Origin: Gemmatimonadota bacterium
Lineage (GTDB): Bacteria > Gemmatimonadota > Gemmatimonadetes > Gemmatimonadales > GWC2-71-9
DNA length: 42,232 bases
Direction of reading: 5' to 3'
NCBI GenBank assembly: GCA_003221035.1
Contig: QHUB01000053.1
Coordinates: 1-42,232, forward strand
Shown here piece after piece: positions 34,588-42,232 of this stretch (the first letter of the stretch is position 1; every line of letters begins with the position of its first letter). Position numbers and translations under genes: made by a program. Below the pieces are notes generated by a model. It saw nothing but the letters and a program-made list of their open reading frames with translations. It did no database searches and was not told the origin of the DNA.

Positions 34588-35982
34588 ATGGCCGGTCGCT
34601 TTGCCTCACAACTAATCCTGTACACGGCTGTCAGCCTGTCGCTCGCTGCGCCCGCGTTCATTGGCGCGCAGACGGCGGACCGGCCGGGCGCCGTGCACGG
34701 CGTCGTGTTCGACTCACTGATCACGTCGCGGCTGCTCGAAGGCGCGGAAGTCTGGATCGAGAGCACGAACCGGATGGCGAAAAGCGATGCCGCCGGAAAC
34801 TTCGTGCTCTCTGACGTGCCGCCCGGCCGCTATCTCCTCACGCTCTACCATCCGATTCTCGACTCGGCCGGATTGTCGCTGCCGCCCGTGATGGTGGATG
34901 TCATCTCCGACAACACCACGGACGTCGCGCTCGCCACGCCGAGTCCCGCACAGGCGCATCATCTGCTGTGCCCGCAGGATCCGCTGCATCGCGTCGGAGC
35001 GATCCTCGCCGTCGTCCGCAGCGCGTCCGATGGCCAAGCGCTGGGCTCGGTCATGATCTCGGCGCACTGGACGACGTACGACATCGCCGAGTCGAGTGTC
35101 CGCACGACGCCGCGCTCCATGGAGGCGCGTTCCGACCCATCCGGCCATGTGCTGCTGTGCGGACTGCCGACCGATGTGGCGCTCGTCGTCCGCGGACGCG
35201 CCGAGGGTGGATCGGTGGCAATGATGGTCCTCGATATGGCGGGTCGTGCGTTCGCGCGCGCGGATCTGCATCTCGGGGTGAGCACCGCCACGGGTATGGT
35301 CCGCGGCATCGTGCGCAATCGCAACGGCTCGCTCATTCCAGGGGCGAGCGTCCTGGCGGTGGGCACGGACGCCACGGTGATCGCCGATGCCTTTGGCCGG
35401 TTCTCGCTGACCGGTGTGACCGCGGGCTCGGGAATCGTGGAGGCGCGCGCGGTGGGCTATATCCCGGGCCACACTCAGACGCTGGTCCGCCCCGACTCCG
35501 TGCAGGAGGTCGACATCATTCTCGGCGACTCGGTCACCATGCTCGATCCCGTGACCGTCGTCGGCGAGTACACGCCGTACCTTCAGCGGATCGGCTTCAT
35601 CAAGCGCCGCGAGACATCGCAGGGGCATTTCCTCGATACAGCAGACGTGCAACGCAGCGGCGCCGTGCGGTTCGAAGACATCTTCCGCATGGTACCGGGC
35701 GCGCGGATTCGGCCGAACGGGACCGGGTATCTGGTGGAGCTGCAGCGGGATCCGTCGAACTCGAACTCGTGTCCTCCGGCCTATTTCGTCGATGGCGTCT
35801 ACTATCCGCAGCCCCCGCTGCAGACGCCCAGTATTCCGATCGTGCCTACGGAGATCCTCGCCGTCGAAGTTTACTCCAACCTGTCGAGCGCCCCGGTGCA
35901 GTATCAGCGCAGAGAGGGGGTCTGTGGTGTGATCCTGGTGTGGACCAAGCGCGGAGTGCCCAAGCACCGGGCGTCCCATTGA
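34588..35982 (+). CDS. Secreted carboxypeptidase-regulatory-like protein with TonB-receptor plug-like domain, no barrel
   Basis: 464 residues. Signal peptide with likely cleavage after 'FIGAQ' (about 28). Residues 34-90 form a first Ig-like carboxypeptidase-regulatory module ('[20 protein letters not shown]', '[19 protein letters not shown]'), and 240-310 a second ('[20 protein letters not shown]', '[14 protein letters not shown]'). From about 320 it resembles the start of a SusC/TonB receptor plug: '[12 protein letters not shown]', '[14 protein letters not shown]', '[13 protein letters not shown]'. The protein ends where a beta-barrel would begin. It may be a periplasmic partner of the adjacent SusC-like receptor or an independent adaptor. 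AGGG lies 6 nt before the ATG; the start is 142 bp from the divergent rpsL. Confidence 0.82.
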   Translation: MAGRFASQLILYTAVSLSLAAPAFIGAQTADRPGAVHGVVFDSLITSRLLEGAEVWIESTNRMAKSDAAGNFVLSDVPPGRYLLTLYHPILDSAGLSLPPVMVDVISDNTTDVALATPSPAQAHHLLCPQDPLHRVGAILAVVRSASDGQALGSVMISAHWTTYDIAESSVRTTPRSMEARSDPSGHVLLCGLPTDVALVVRGRAEGGSVAMMVLDMAGRAFARADLHLGVSTATGMVRGIVRNRNGSLIPGASVLAVGTDATVIADAFGRFSLTGVTAGSGIVEARAVGYIPGHTQTLVRPDSVQEVDIILGDSVTMLDPVTVVGEYTPYLQRIGFIKRRETSQGHFLDTADVQRSGAVRFEDIFRMVPGARIRPNGTGYLVELQRDPSNSNSCPPAYFVDGVYYPQPPLQTPSIPIVPTEILAVEVYSNLSSAPVQYQRREGVCGVILVWTKRGVPKHRASH

Positions 35983-36079
35983 ACAACACGTGTGGTTGTG
36001 GGCCGCCCCACGGGCCTCCATATTCTGCGGCCTGATGGATTCCAGGTTGCTCTTTCCATCCATGAAAGGCAGGGAACGC

Positions 36080-39000
36080 ATGCGTAGGACAGCAATGTTC
36101 GCATCCGCGTTACTGGCACTCGGCCTGTTGCCGGCGGCAGCCGGCGCGCAGGTGGCGGGGCGCCAGGTGTCGGGACGCGTTAGCCGCACGCTCGGTGACG
36201 TGCCGGTCGTCGGCGCCACCGTCGTCGAGGTCGGCGGTCCCGGCGTAGCGCAAACGGGAAATGACGGCACGTTCCGTATCATCGTCGCGAACGGCGACGC
36301 GAAGCTGCTCGTTCGCGCCATCGGCTTCCAGCGGAAGCAGATCAATGTGCCCGCCAGCGAGGCCAATGTCTCCATCACGCTCGAGGAGGATCCGTTCAAG
36401 CTCGACGCGGTGGTCGTGACGGGTCAGGCGACGTCGATCGAGAAGCGTAACGCGCCGACCACCGTCACGAGCGTGAACTCCCAGGACCTCAACCGGGCGC
36501 CCGCCCAATCGCTCGAGCAAGCGCTCCAGGGCAAGGTCCCCGGCGCGATGATCGCGATGAACAGCGGTGCTCCCGGCGGCGGCGCGCAGATGCAGATCCG
36601 CGGCGTCACGTCGATTCTCGGCGCGGGCCAGCCGCTGTTCGTCGTCGACGGCGTCATCATCTCCAACGACGCGCTTTCCGCCGGCGCCAACTCCGTGACC
36701 GGCGCCGGCTCGCGCACCACCGCGGGAGGCATCGGCGGGAGCCAGGACGCCCTGGTGAACCGCGTCGCGGATCTGAATCCGCAAGAGATCGAGTCGATCG
36801 AAGTGCTCAAGTCGGCGGCCGCGACCGCGATGTACGGCTCGCGCGCGACCAATGGCGTCGTCGTGATCAAGACCAAGCGCGGCTCGGCCGGGAGCAACGG
36901 GAATTTCACGCTGAACTCGCGCATCGGCCGCAGCGTGGCGTACCGGCTGCTCGGCACGCGGCAGTTCACGTCCGTGAGCGAAGTCCAGAGCCTGCCCTAC
37001 GGCAACGGCGGCGGCGCCGACTCGCTGCTCAACGCGCGCTATCCGAGCGGGACCATTGGGTCGACGCACGACTACGAGAAGGAGCTGTACAACAACGGCG
37101 CACCGTCGTACGAGGTGACCGGGAGCTACTCGGGCGGGACGAACAGCACCCAGTACTTCGTGAACATGACCAGCCGGAACGAGGAGGGCACCGCGCCCAA
37201 TACCAACGCGCGGCTCTTCGCGGCCCGGACGAACATCGACCAGTCGTGGCTCGATGGAAAGATCAAGCTGGGAATCGGGATCAACGTCACCCGCAACAGC
37301 TCGAACCGCGGCCTGTCGAACAACGACAACACCTGCACGTCGCCGATCTATTGCTTCGCGTACACGCCGGGCGTCCTGAACCTCGACTCGACGGACGCCA
37401 CCGGCACCTTCGTCCGCAACCCGTTCAACGGCGGCGGCTCGACGGTCTCAAATCCGTTCGAGACCTTCCAGTTCCTGCGACTGAACGAGCTGACGTTCCG
37501 CCAGATCGGGAACATCAACGGGACCTGGTCGGCGCTGAACAAGGACAAGCACGCGTTGTCGGTGAACGTGACCGGGGGCTTCGACCGCGCCCAGGTCTCG
37601 GGCGACCTCTTCTCGCCGTCGTTCATGCAGTACGAGTCGCCGGCCGCAACGGACGGCTTCTCGGGCCGCACGGTCCGGACCGAAGGCAACATCTTCAACT
37701 ACAACCTGCAGTTCGCCGGCAACTGGATGTTCACTCCGTCACAGGACATCTCGCTGACGACCAGCGCGGGCTATGACTGGGAGACGCAGTACCAGCGCGT
37801 CATCCGGACGCGCGCGCGCGGCCTGTTGCCGGGCGTCGAGACCACGAACAGCGGCACCATTCTGGACGCCTCGGACAACGTGCTCGGAGATTTCCACGAC
37901 GACGCGTGGTTCGCGACCGAGCAGTTCATCGGCATGGCCCAGAAGCTCACGCTCATCGGCGGATTCCGCGCCGACCGCTCCAGCGCGAACGGCGACCGCA
38001 GCAAGCGCTACGTCTATCCGCGCGCGGCCGGTTCGTACCGGTTCACCAACCTCGGCAATACGATCAACGAGGTGAAGGTCCGCGCCGGCTGGGCCAAGAC
38101 GGGCAATCGGCCGCGCTATGGCGACCGTGAGGCCGTCTTGAACGCGGGCACCACGATCGGCGGCCAGCCCAGCCTCGTGCAGGCGGGCGTGCGCGGCAAC
38201 GTGGACATCAAGCCTGAAACCCAACAGGAGCTCGAAGCCGGAACCGACATCCAGTTCCTGAACAACCGGATGCAGTTCGAGGGCACCTGGTACAACCGCA
38301 AGATCACGGACCTGCTGCTCCAGCCCGCCACGATCCCGTCGGGCGGCATCACGAACCTGATCATCAACGGCGGCGAGCTGAAGAACACGGGGATCGAGCT
38401 GGCGTTGACGGCGTTCCCGGTACAGCAGCGCGACATGGATTTCAGCATTCGCGCCACGTTCGCGACGAATCATCAGGACATCGCGAATCTGCCGCCGACG
38501 GTGCCGCGCTTCCCGGCGCCGGGCTCCTTCGGGGCCGCGTTCGGCCGGAACTTCATCAGCCCGGGCGGGCGGACGACGTGGATCTGGGGCAACGTGCCGC
38601 TCGATGCGAACAACAAGCCGCTCCCGATCGGCATCCTGGTCACGAATCCGGCTGCCGTCGCGCGGATCGCGGATACGGTCGCGGGTGATTTCAACCCCGA
38701 TTTCGTGATGGGATTCTCGCCATCGTTCCGCTACAAGCGGCTCACCCTGTCCGCCACGCTCGACTGGCAGAAGGGTGGCCAGGTCGCCGACATGACGCGC
38801 ACGCTGTGGGATGAGGGCGGCACGTCGCGTGACTATGACGCTGCGATCAACGCGAAGAACATGGGACCGGGTTGGACGGTCAGCGGCGTTCCCGCGAACT
38901 ACGTGACCGGCGCCGGGGACACCCTGGCCTATACGCAGGGCTCCTACCGGTACAACGCCTGGGGCGGCGGCAGCGACGTGCGCGCGTACATCGAGAGCGC

Positions 39001-39244
39001 CACGAGCCTCAGCGTGCGCGATCTCTCCATTGGATACGACGCGCCGGAGCAGTGGGCCTCGCGCGTGGGCGCGCGGACGATGCGGATCACGTTCCAGGCC
39101 CGCAACCTGTTCAAGGTGACCGATTACTGGAGCTTTGATCCGCAGTTCAACAACTTCGGAGCGACGAACCTCAACCGGTTCATCGACCTCGCGCCGTTCC
39201 CCTCGAACCGCCAGTTCTACCTGGCGGTGGATGTGGGGTGGTAA
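36080..39244 (+). CDS. SusC/RagA-like TonB-dependent outer membrane receptor
   Basis: 1054 residues from ATG 36080 (GGGAA upstream); earlier in-frame ATGs would spoil the signal peptide 'RRTAMFASALLALGLLPAAA', cleaved near 'AGAQ' (24). Residues 28-105 are the carboxypeptidase-regulatory-like domain that marks the SusC class. 'LDAVVVTGQA' (108-117) is TonB-box-like. The plug spans about 118-240 ('LEQALQGKVPGAMI', 'MQIRGVTSILGAGQPLFVVD'), with 'EIESIEVLKSAAATAMYGSR' following. The remainder is the 22-strand barrel, ending in the typical C-terminal aromatic (…AVDVGW). With the next gene it should take up an oligomeric nutrient (glycan or peptide) using TonB energy; the substrate is not evident because no hydrolase genes accompany it. 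Confidence 0.94.
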   Translation: MRRTAMFASALLALGLLPAAAGAQVAGRQVSGRVSRTLGDVPVVGATVVEVGGPGVAQTGNDGTFRIIVANGDAKLLVRAIGFQRKQINVPASEANVSITLEEDPFKLDAVVVTGQATSIEKRNAPTTVTSVNSQDLNRAPAQSLEQALQGKVPGAMIAMNSGAPGGGAQMQIRGVTSILGAGQPLFVVDGVIISNDALSAGANSVTGAGSRTTAGGIGGSQDALVNRVADLNPQEIESIEVLKSAAATAMYGSRATNGVVVIKTKRGSAGSNGNFTLNSRIGRSVAYRLLGTRQFTSVSEVQSLPYGNGGGADSLLNARYPSGTIGSTHDYEKELYNNGAPSYEVTGSYSGGTNSTQYFVNMTSRNEEGTAPNTNARLFAARTNIDQSWLDGKIKLGIGINVTRNSSNRGLSNNDNTCTSPIYCFAYTPGVLNLDSTDATGTFVRNPFNGGGSTVSNPFETFQFLRLNELTFRQIGNINGTWSALNKDKHALSVNVTGGFDRAQVSGDLFSPSFMQYESPAATDGFSGRTVRTEGNIFNYNLQFAGNWMFTPSQDISLTTSAGYDWETQYQRVIRTRARGLLPGVETTNSGTILDASDNVLGDFHDDAWFATEQFIGMAQKLTLIGGFRADRSSANGDRSKRYVYPRAAGSYRFTNLGNTINEVKVRAGWAKTGNRPRYGDREAVLNAGTTIGGQPSLVQAGVRGNVDIKPETQQELEAGTDIQFLNNRMQFEGTWYNRKITDLLLQPATIPSGGITNLIINGGELKNTGIELALTAFPVQQRDMDFSIRATFATNHQDIANLPPTVPRFPAPGSFGAAFGRNFISPGGRTTWIWGNVPLDANNKPLPIGILVTNPAAVARIADTVAGDFNPDFVMGFSPSFRYKRLTLSATLDWQKGGQVADMTRTLWDEGGTSRDYDAAINAKNMGPGWTVSGVPANYVTGAGDTLAYTQGSYRYNAWGGGSDVRAYIESATSLSVRDLSIGYDAPEQWASRVGARTMRITFQARNLFKVTDYWSFDPQFNNFGATNLNRFIDLAPFPSNRQFYLAVDVGW

Positions 39245-39273
39245 CCATGAGACACTTCGAGAGGATTTCGACC

Positions 39274-40740
39274 ATGCGTCGGACACTCGCGAGCCTCGCG
39301 ATGGCCTGCAGCCTCGCGCTCGCTGGCTGCAATATTGATTTGACGAACCCGAACAACCCGACCCCCGGGGGCGCGCTCAGCAACCCCCGTGCGGCAACCA
39401 GCCGGATGATCGTTGGAGTGTTAGCGACGTATCGCGACAACGAGGCCGTGCGTATCCGTGCCTTCGGCAGCTTTGGCCGCGAGACCTATTTCATGTTCAT
39501 CACGGATGGCCGCTTCATCACTGGCCCGTACCGCGACTGGAAACAGAACAACGCCTTCGAGGCGGGCACGCAGTGGGGCGCTCGGTACGGCAACTACCGG
39601 AATGCGTTTGAGGCGATGAAGATCATCGACGCCACCACGGCGCTTACCGATGCAGAGAAGTCCGGTGCCAGGGGTGTGCTGAAGACGTTCATCGCGCTCG
39701 ACATGCTCCACGTCATCGAGGCGCGCGGCGCGATCGGCGCGGTGGTCGATATGACCGACGACGCCAATGCGGTGCAGCCGGTTGTGAGTCAAGACTCGGT
39801 GTACGCCTGGATCTCGGCCAAGCTGGATGAGGCCGCCACCGACCTTGCTGCTGCCGGTACCTCGTTCTATTTCCCGCTGCACAGCGGCTTCTCTGCGTTC
39901 GGCGTTGCAGCCAACACACCGGCTGGCTTTACCCAGTTCAACCGTGCCATCAAGGCGCGAGTCGAAGTCGACCGCGGCTCCTTGGGGTGCGGCGCGACGT
40001 GCTATAACGCAGCGTTGACAGCGCTGACAGGTACTTGGATCGCCGATCTAACCGCGGGCAACCGTGATGCTGGCGTTTATACGGTGTACTCCACGGCGGC
40101 TGGCGACGCGTTGAATACGGCCTCGTTCACAGGGAGTCGTGACTTCTGGGTCCACCCCAGTATCGATTCGATAGCCGGTGTGGGAGCGGATGATCGGTAC
40201 CACCGCAAGGTGGATCAAGCGACCGAGTTCGGAGGGGCCGGCAACGACTTGTGCGTTACAACGGACACAGTACGGTCGGAATCAGGTGTTACCGCGAGGA
40301 ACCGTCCGTGCGTGTACGCGACGAATACCACTTCGATCCCGATCGTTCGCAACGAGGAGTTGATCCTACTCAGGGCCGAGGCTCGGTGGTTTGCGGGCAA
40401 CACGGCCGGCGCCATCACTGACCTTGGGTTGGTGCGGACGAACTCCGGTTCGACAAATGGCGGTACCTCGGCGGTGGCATTTGCCGCACCAGCGACTGCC
40501 GATGAGTTCACCACTGAGTTGTTGCTCCAGCGCACCCTCTCGCTGTTCGAGGAGGGGATGCGGTGGGTTGATTACCGGCGGTTCGGCCGGCTCGCGCAGC
40601 TGGGCACGCTACCGCAAGACGTCGCGGCAGGGTTCACGGTAGCCACGGCGAGTGTGCTGCCGAACCAGGAGTGCGATGCGCGCTCCCGCGTAGGCGCGAC
40701 GGCTCCGATGAGCTGTCCGAGCGGTCCGGCAGTTCCGTAA
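39274..40740 (+). CDS. SusD/RagB-like nutrient-binding outer membrane lipoprotein
   Basis: 488 residues from ATG 39274, where 'MRRTLASLAMACSLALAGC' gives a clean lipoprotein signal (Cys19) and GAGAGG precedes the start; an in-frame ATG at 39247 is possible. 'DLTNPNNPTPGGA' after the Cys, 'RNEELILLRAEARWFAGNT' near 360 (TPR-like helix) and 'LLLQRTLSLFEEGMRWVDYR' near 428 are SusD/RagB hallmarks. It caps the SusC barrel from outside. Genes are spaced for one transcript ending at the terminator at 40761. Confidence 0.92.
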   Translation: MRRTLASLAMACSLALAGCNIDLTNPNNPTPGGALSNPRAATSRMIVGVLATYRDNEAVRIRAFGSFGRETYFMFITDGRFITGPYRDWKQNNAFEAGTQWGARYGNYRNAFEAMKIIDATTALTDAEKSGARGVLKTFIALDMLHVIEARGAIGAVVDMTDDANAVQPVVSQDSVYAWISAKLDEAATDLAAAGTSFYFPLHSGFSAFGVAANTPAGFTQFNRAIKARVEVDRGSLGCGATCYNAALTALTGTWIADLTAGNRDAGVYTVYSTAAGDALNTASFTGSRDFWVHPSIDSIAGVGADDRYHRKVDQATEFGGAGNDLCVTTDTVRSESGVTARNRPCVYATNTTSIPIVRNEELILLRAEARWFAGNTAGAITDLGLVRTNSGSTNGGTSAVAFAAPATADEFTTELLLQRTLSLFEEGMRWVDYRRFGRLAQLGTLPQDVAAGFTVATASVLPNQECDARSRVGATAPMSCPSGPAVP

Positions 40741-40760
40741 CGGACGGTCTCAGGAAACAG

Positions 40761-40797
40761 CAGCGCCCGGGAGCAATCCCGGGCGCTGTTTGTTTGC
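40761..40797 (+). terminator. Intrinsic terminator of the SusC/SusD operon
   Basis: A 12-bp perfect stem (CAGCGCCCGGGA / TCCCGGGCGCTG) with a GCAA tetraloop, followed by TTTGTTTG. It begins 20 bp after the SusD stop. Confidence 0.9.
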
Positions 40798-40910
40798 CGT
40801 ACTACCGTTTCGAGGTCGCCATCTTCGCAAAACCGTCGCGCGTTTTTTTGCTCTATATACGGTCAGATTACCATCCCATATTCGCACCACCCACCACGTC
40901 CGAGGCTATC

Positions 40911-41168
40911 ATGGGAACGCCGGACCAATTACCGAATCCCGATCTCGACGGGCAACCAATCGACGGTGAGCAGTTCGGCGCCTTTACACCCGAGAAGTTC
41001 GAGTTGGTGAAGGGATATCTCTTCGACAGCCGCGAGCACCCAGAGTCACGTCGAAACCTCTTGAAACTCCTGCTCGTCAACCTTGGCCTGGTCGAGGTGG
41101 TGCGATCCGCACCCGAGGAACGCTGGCGAGAAGCGCTCCGGCACGCGTACAAACCGGGTGGAACTTAG
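40911..41168 (+). CDS. Small protein of unknown function
   Basis: 85 residues from ATG 40911 (GAGG six nt upstream); the open frame extends back through the terminator and is not used. No signal peptide or membrane segment. Most of it is a helical segment 'FTPEKFELVKGYLFDSREHP' through 'LLKLLLVNLGLVEVVR' and 'PEERWREALRHAY'. I do not recognise a named family. A TATATA box at 40854-40859 could be a -10 element, but no good -35 lies at the right distance. It stands alone between the SusC/SusD terminator and the toxin-antitoxin pair. Confidence 0.6.
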   Translation: MGTPDQLPNPDLDGQPIDGEQFGAFTPEKFELVKGYLFDSREHPESRRNLLKLLLVNLGLVEVVRSAPEERWREALRHAYKPGGT

Positions 41169-41311
41169 GCCTGGGGCGGACAAAACGGCTTCCGGGCACG
41201 GACTCGGCGCCAGCCCGATTATAGCCTCCCGTCCGCGTGCGAATGATGACGTACGCGCGAATCACCAACACCATGAGGCAACCATGCTGCTTCGTCCCCA
41301 CAACTGCCTCC

Positions 41312-41340
41312 TGGACGCGGTATATCTAAACGGATATATT
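41312..41340 (+). promoter_or_regulatory. Candidate promoter and operator of the toxin-antitoxin pair
   Basis: The inverted repeat TATATC-N6-GATATA (41321-41338) overlaps a -10-like TATATT (41335-41340), with TGGACG (41312-41317) 17 bp upstream. An operator covering the -10 box is the usual arrangement for autorepression by the antitoxin. Transcription would start about 41346-41348, that is, on the toxin GTG itself. Confidence 0.5.
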
Positions 41341-41345
41341 CTGCT

Positions 41346-41678
41346 GTGGCGCTGAAGCCACTTCGCTGGCTGGGAAGCTCCCGCGCCGCCGTGCGCGCCT
41401 TTCCTCCGAACGCGCGACGGGACGCCGGTTACCAGCTCTATCGCGTGCAGGCGGGCCACGAGCCAACTGACTGGAAGCCGATGCCGCGGGTCGGCGCCGG
41501 AGTGCGCGAGATCCGGATTCATGCGGACGGGCAGTATGGGGTGCTGTACGTCGCGACGCGCCCCGAAGCGGCGTACGTGCTCCACGCCTTCCGCAAGAAG
41601 CGCCAGCGCACGCCGCAGCTGGACCTGGATTTGGCCCGCACACGGTTGCAGGAGTTGCTCCGGCTCCGCCGGAGCTAG
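41346..41678 (+). CDS. higB: HigB/Gp49-type toxin (RelE/ParE superfamily)
   Basis: 110 residues from GTG 41346. 'PLRWLGSSRAAVRAFPPNAR', 'AGYQLYRVQAGHEPTDWKPM', 'GVREIRIHADGQYGVLYVA' and 'VLHAFRKKRQRTP' follow the phage-derived Gp49-like HigB pattern. These toxins cleave mRNA on the ribosome. The order toxin then antitoxin is that of HigBA. There is no Shine-Dalgarno upstream and a -10-like box ends 5 nt before the start, so the message may be leaderless. Confidence 0.88.
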   Translation: MALKPLRWLGSSRAAVRAFPPNARRDAGYQLYRVQAGHEPTDWKPMPRVGAGVREIRIHADGQYGVLYVATRPEAAYVLHAFRKKRQRTPQLDLDLARTRLQELLRLRRS

Positions 41679-41686
41679 GAGGCACT

Positions 41687-41968
41687 ATGGCGATCAAGAT
41701 CACGAAGGGCTCGGGCAACGTCTTCCGCGATCTCGGGTTTTCTCTCCGCATCCGCGCCGACCTAATGCTGGCCCTGGGGCGGCTGATTGCGCGCCGCCGG
41801 ATTACGCAGACCCAGGCCGCGAAGCTGCTGGGCGTGAGCCAGCCCCGTGTGAACGATCTCGTGCGTGGACGCCTCCATCGCTTCAGTATCGATGCCCTCG
41901 TCGAGATGCTCGCCCGGGCGGGTGTCAAAGTCCACTTCACAACCGAGCGCGGGACGCGCGTGGCTTGA
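41687..41968 (+). CDS. higA: HigA-type antitoxin, XRE-family HTH
   Basis: 93 residues. A strong AGGAGG overlaps the toxin stop region, 4 nt before the ATG. The HTH is 'QTQAAKLLGVSQPRVNDLVR' (about 42-61), and 'FSIDALVEMLARAGVKVHF' follows, as in HigA-like antitoxins of the Gp49 systems. It should neutralise the toxin and repress the shared promoter through the inverted repeat at 41321-41338. Confidence 0.9.
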   Translation: MAIKITKGSGNVFRDLGFSLRIRADLMLALGRLIARRRITQTQAAKLLGVSQPRVNDLVRGRLHRFSIDALVEMLARAGVKVHFTTERGTRVA

Positions 41969-41986
41969 TCCGCGTGCTTCAGTCGC

Positions 41987-42023
41987 AACAAAACAGCGCC
42001 CGAGAATCTCTCTCGGGCGCTGT
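41987..42023 (-). terminator. Intrinsic terminator downstream of rpoC
   Basis: A 13-bp perfect stem (ACAGCGCCCGAGA / TCTCGGGCGCTGT, 41993-42005 and 42011-42023) with a 5-nt loop. On the minus strand it is followed by a short TTTTGTTG tract, 22 bp beyond the rpoC stop. On the plus strand there is no T-tract, but the hairpin could still slow transcripts leaving higA. Confidence 0.8.
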
Positions 42024-42044
42024 CACTCTCAGACCGTCCGGCCC

Positions 42045-42232
42045 CTACTCCGCTTCCACTTCCTCCCGGAACGGACTCGGTGCAGCGCCCGGCGCCGGCA
42101 GCGCGGCCTCGAGCGGTGGCGGCGGAGGCGTGAAGCCCTCCGGCGGCTCGATCTCGATGTCGTGATACCGGTAAATCCCGGTCCCCGCCGGAATCAAGTG
42201 CCCGATGATGATGTTCTCCTTGAGACCCAGCA
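42045..42232 (-). CDS. rpoC: RNA polymerase beta' subunit, C-terminal end (cut by window)
   Basis: The last 61 residues, ending at TAG (42047-42045). '[20 protein letters not shown]' is the well-conserved C-terminal segment of beta'. It continues as an acidic, proline-rich tail ('[17 protein letters not shown]' and 'FREEVEAE'). The remainder lies beyond the window. The gene points toward rpsL, but 7.6 kb of plus-strand genes lie between them. Confidence 0.93.
   Translation of the reverse strand, partial: LGLKENIIIGHLIPAGTGIYRYHDIEIEPPEGFTPPPPPLEAALPAPGAAPSPFREEVEAE

Noticed and set aside
40820-40860. Second terminator made of GCAAAAC..GTTTTTTTGC before the small unknown gene
   Set aside because: The stem is short and AT-rich, and a stronger terminator already ends the SusD transcript at 40761-40797.

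Overview
The window is a GC-rich bacterial chromosome segment with tightly packed genes, many sharing 1, 4 or 8 nt. The gene set is that of a Gram-negative bacterium with a SusC/SusD-type outer membrane system, a type IV pilus motor and a zinc-ribbon S14. I infer Gemmatimonadota or a close relative, mainly from the SusC/SusD pair and the plug-only carboxypeptidase-regulatory-like protein in a high-GC background. No rRNA, tRNA, CRISPR array or prophage was seen.

Layout. 1-4.6 kb: accessory and housekeeping genes (partial YVTN beta-propeller, DinB-like protein, DUF486 membrane protein, FAD amine oxidase, UdgX-type uracil-DNA glycosylase, LysM protein, lipoprotein, DUF6496 protein). 4.6-7.6 kb, minus strand: glycerate kinase, glycyl-tRNA synthetase and a degenerate receiver protein. 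This operon is headed by a cyclic-di-GMP-I (GEMM) riboswitch and an intrinsic terminator placed directly before the glycerate kinase ribosome binding site. 7.7-9.6 kb: a lone four-helix-bundle (23S intervening-sequence-type) gene between inverted repeats, then purA with a terminator just ahead of its ribosome binding site. 9.6-15.3 kb, minus strand: a six-gene operon trpS-mgtC-hydroxyacid dehydrogenase-pilT-aldolase-M28 peptidase. 15.3-17.5 kb, plus strand: inositol monophosphatase and a fused formiminotransferase/cyclodeaminase.

17.5-34.5 kb, minus strand: the str, S10 and spc clusters in one direction, rpsL-rpsG-fusA-tuf-rpsJ-rplC-rplD-rplW-rplB-rpsS-rplV-rpsC-rplP-rpmC-rpsQ-rplN-rplX-rplE-rpsZ-rpsH-rplF-rplR-rpsE-rpmD-rplO-secY-adk-map. 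From rplC onward the genes are nearly contiguous. The spacers rpsG/fusA, fusA/tuf, tuf/rpsJ and rpsJ/rplC instead carry palindromic repeats of three different sequence families. The cluster stops at map; the alpha operon is not here.

34.6-42 kb, plus strand: a secreted plug-domain protein, a SusC-like TonB receptor, a SusD-like lipoprotein, a small unknown protein and a HigB/HigA toxin-antitoxin pair. The last 190 bases are the C-terminal end of rpoC on the minus strand, so this plus-strand block sits between rpoC and rpsL, which are neighbours in many bacteria.

The most interesting signal is regulatory: a c-di-GMP aptamer that appears to control central carbon metabolism (glycerate kinase) together with glycyl-tRNA charging. 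No enzyme that makes or degrades c-di-GMP lies in the window.
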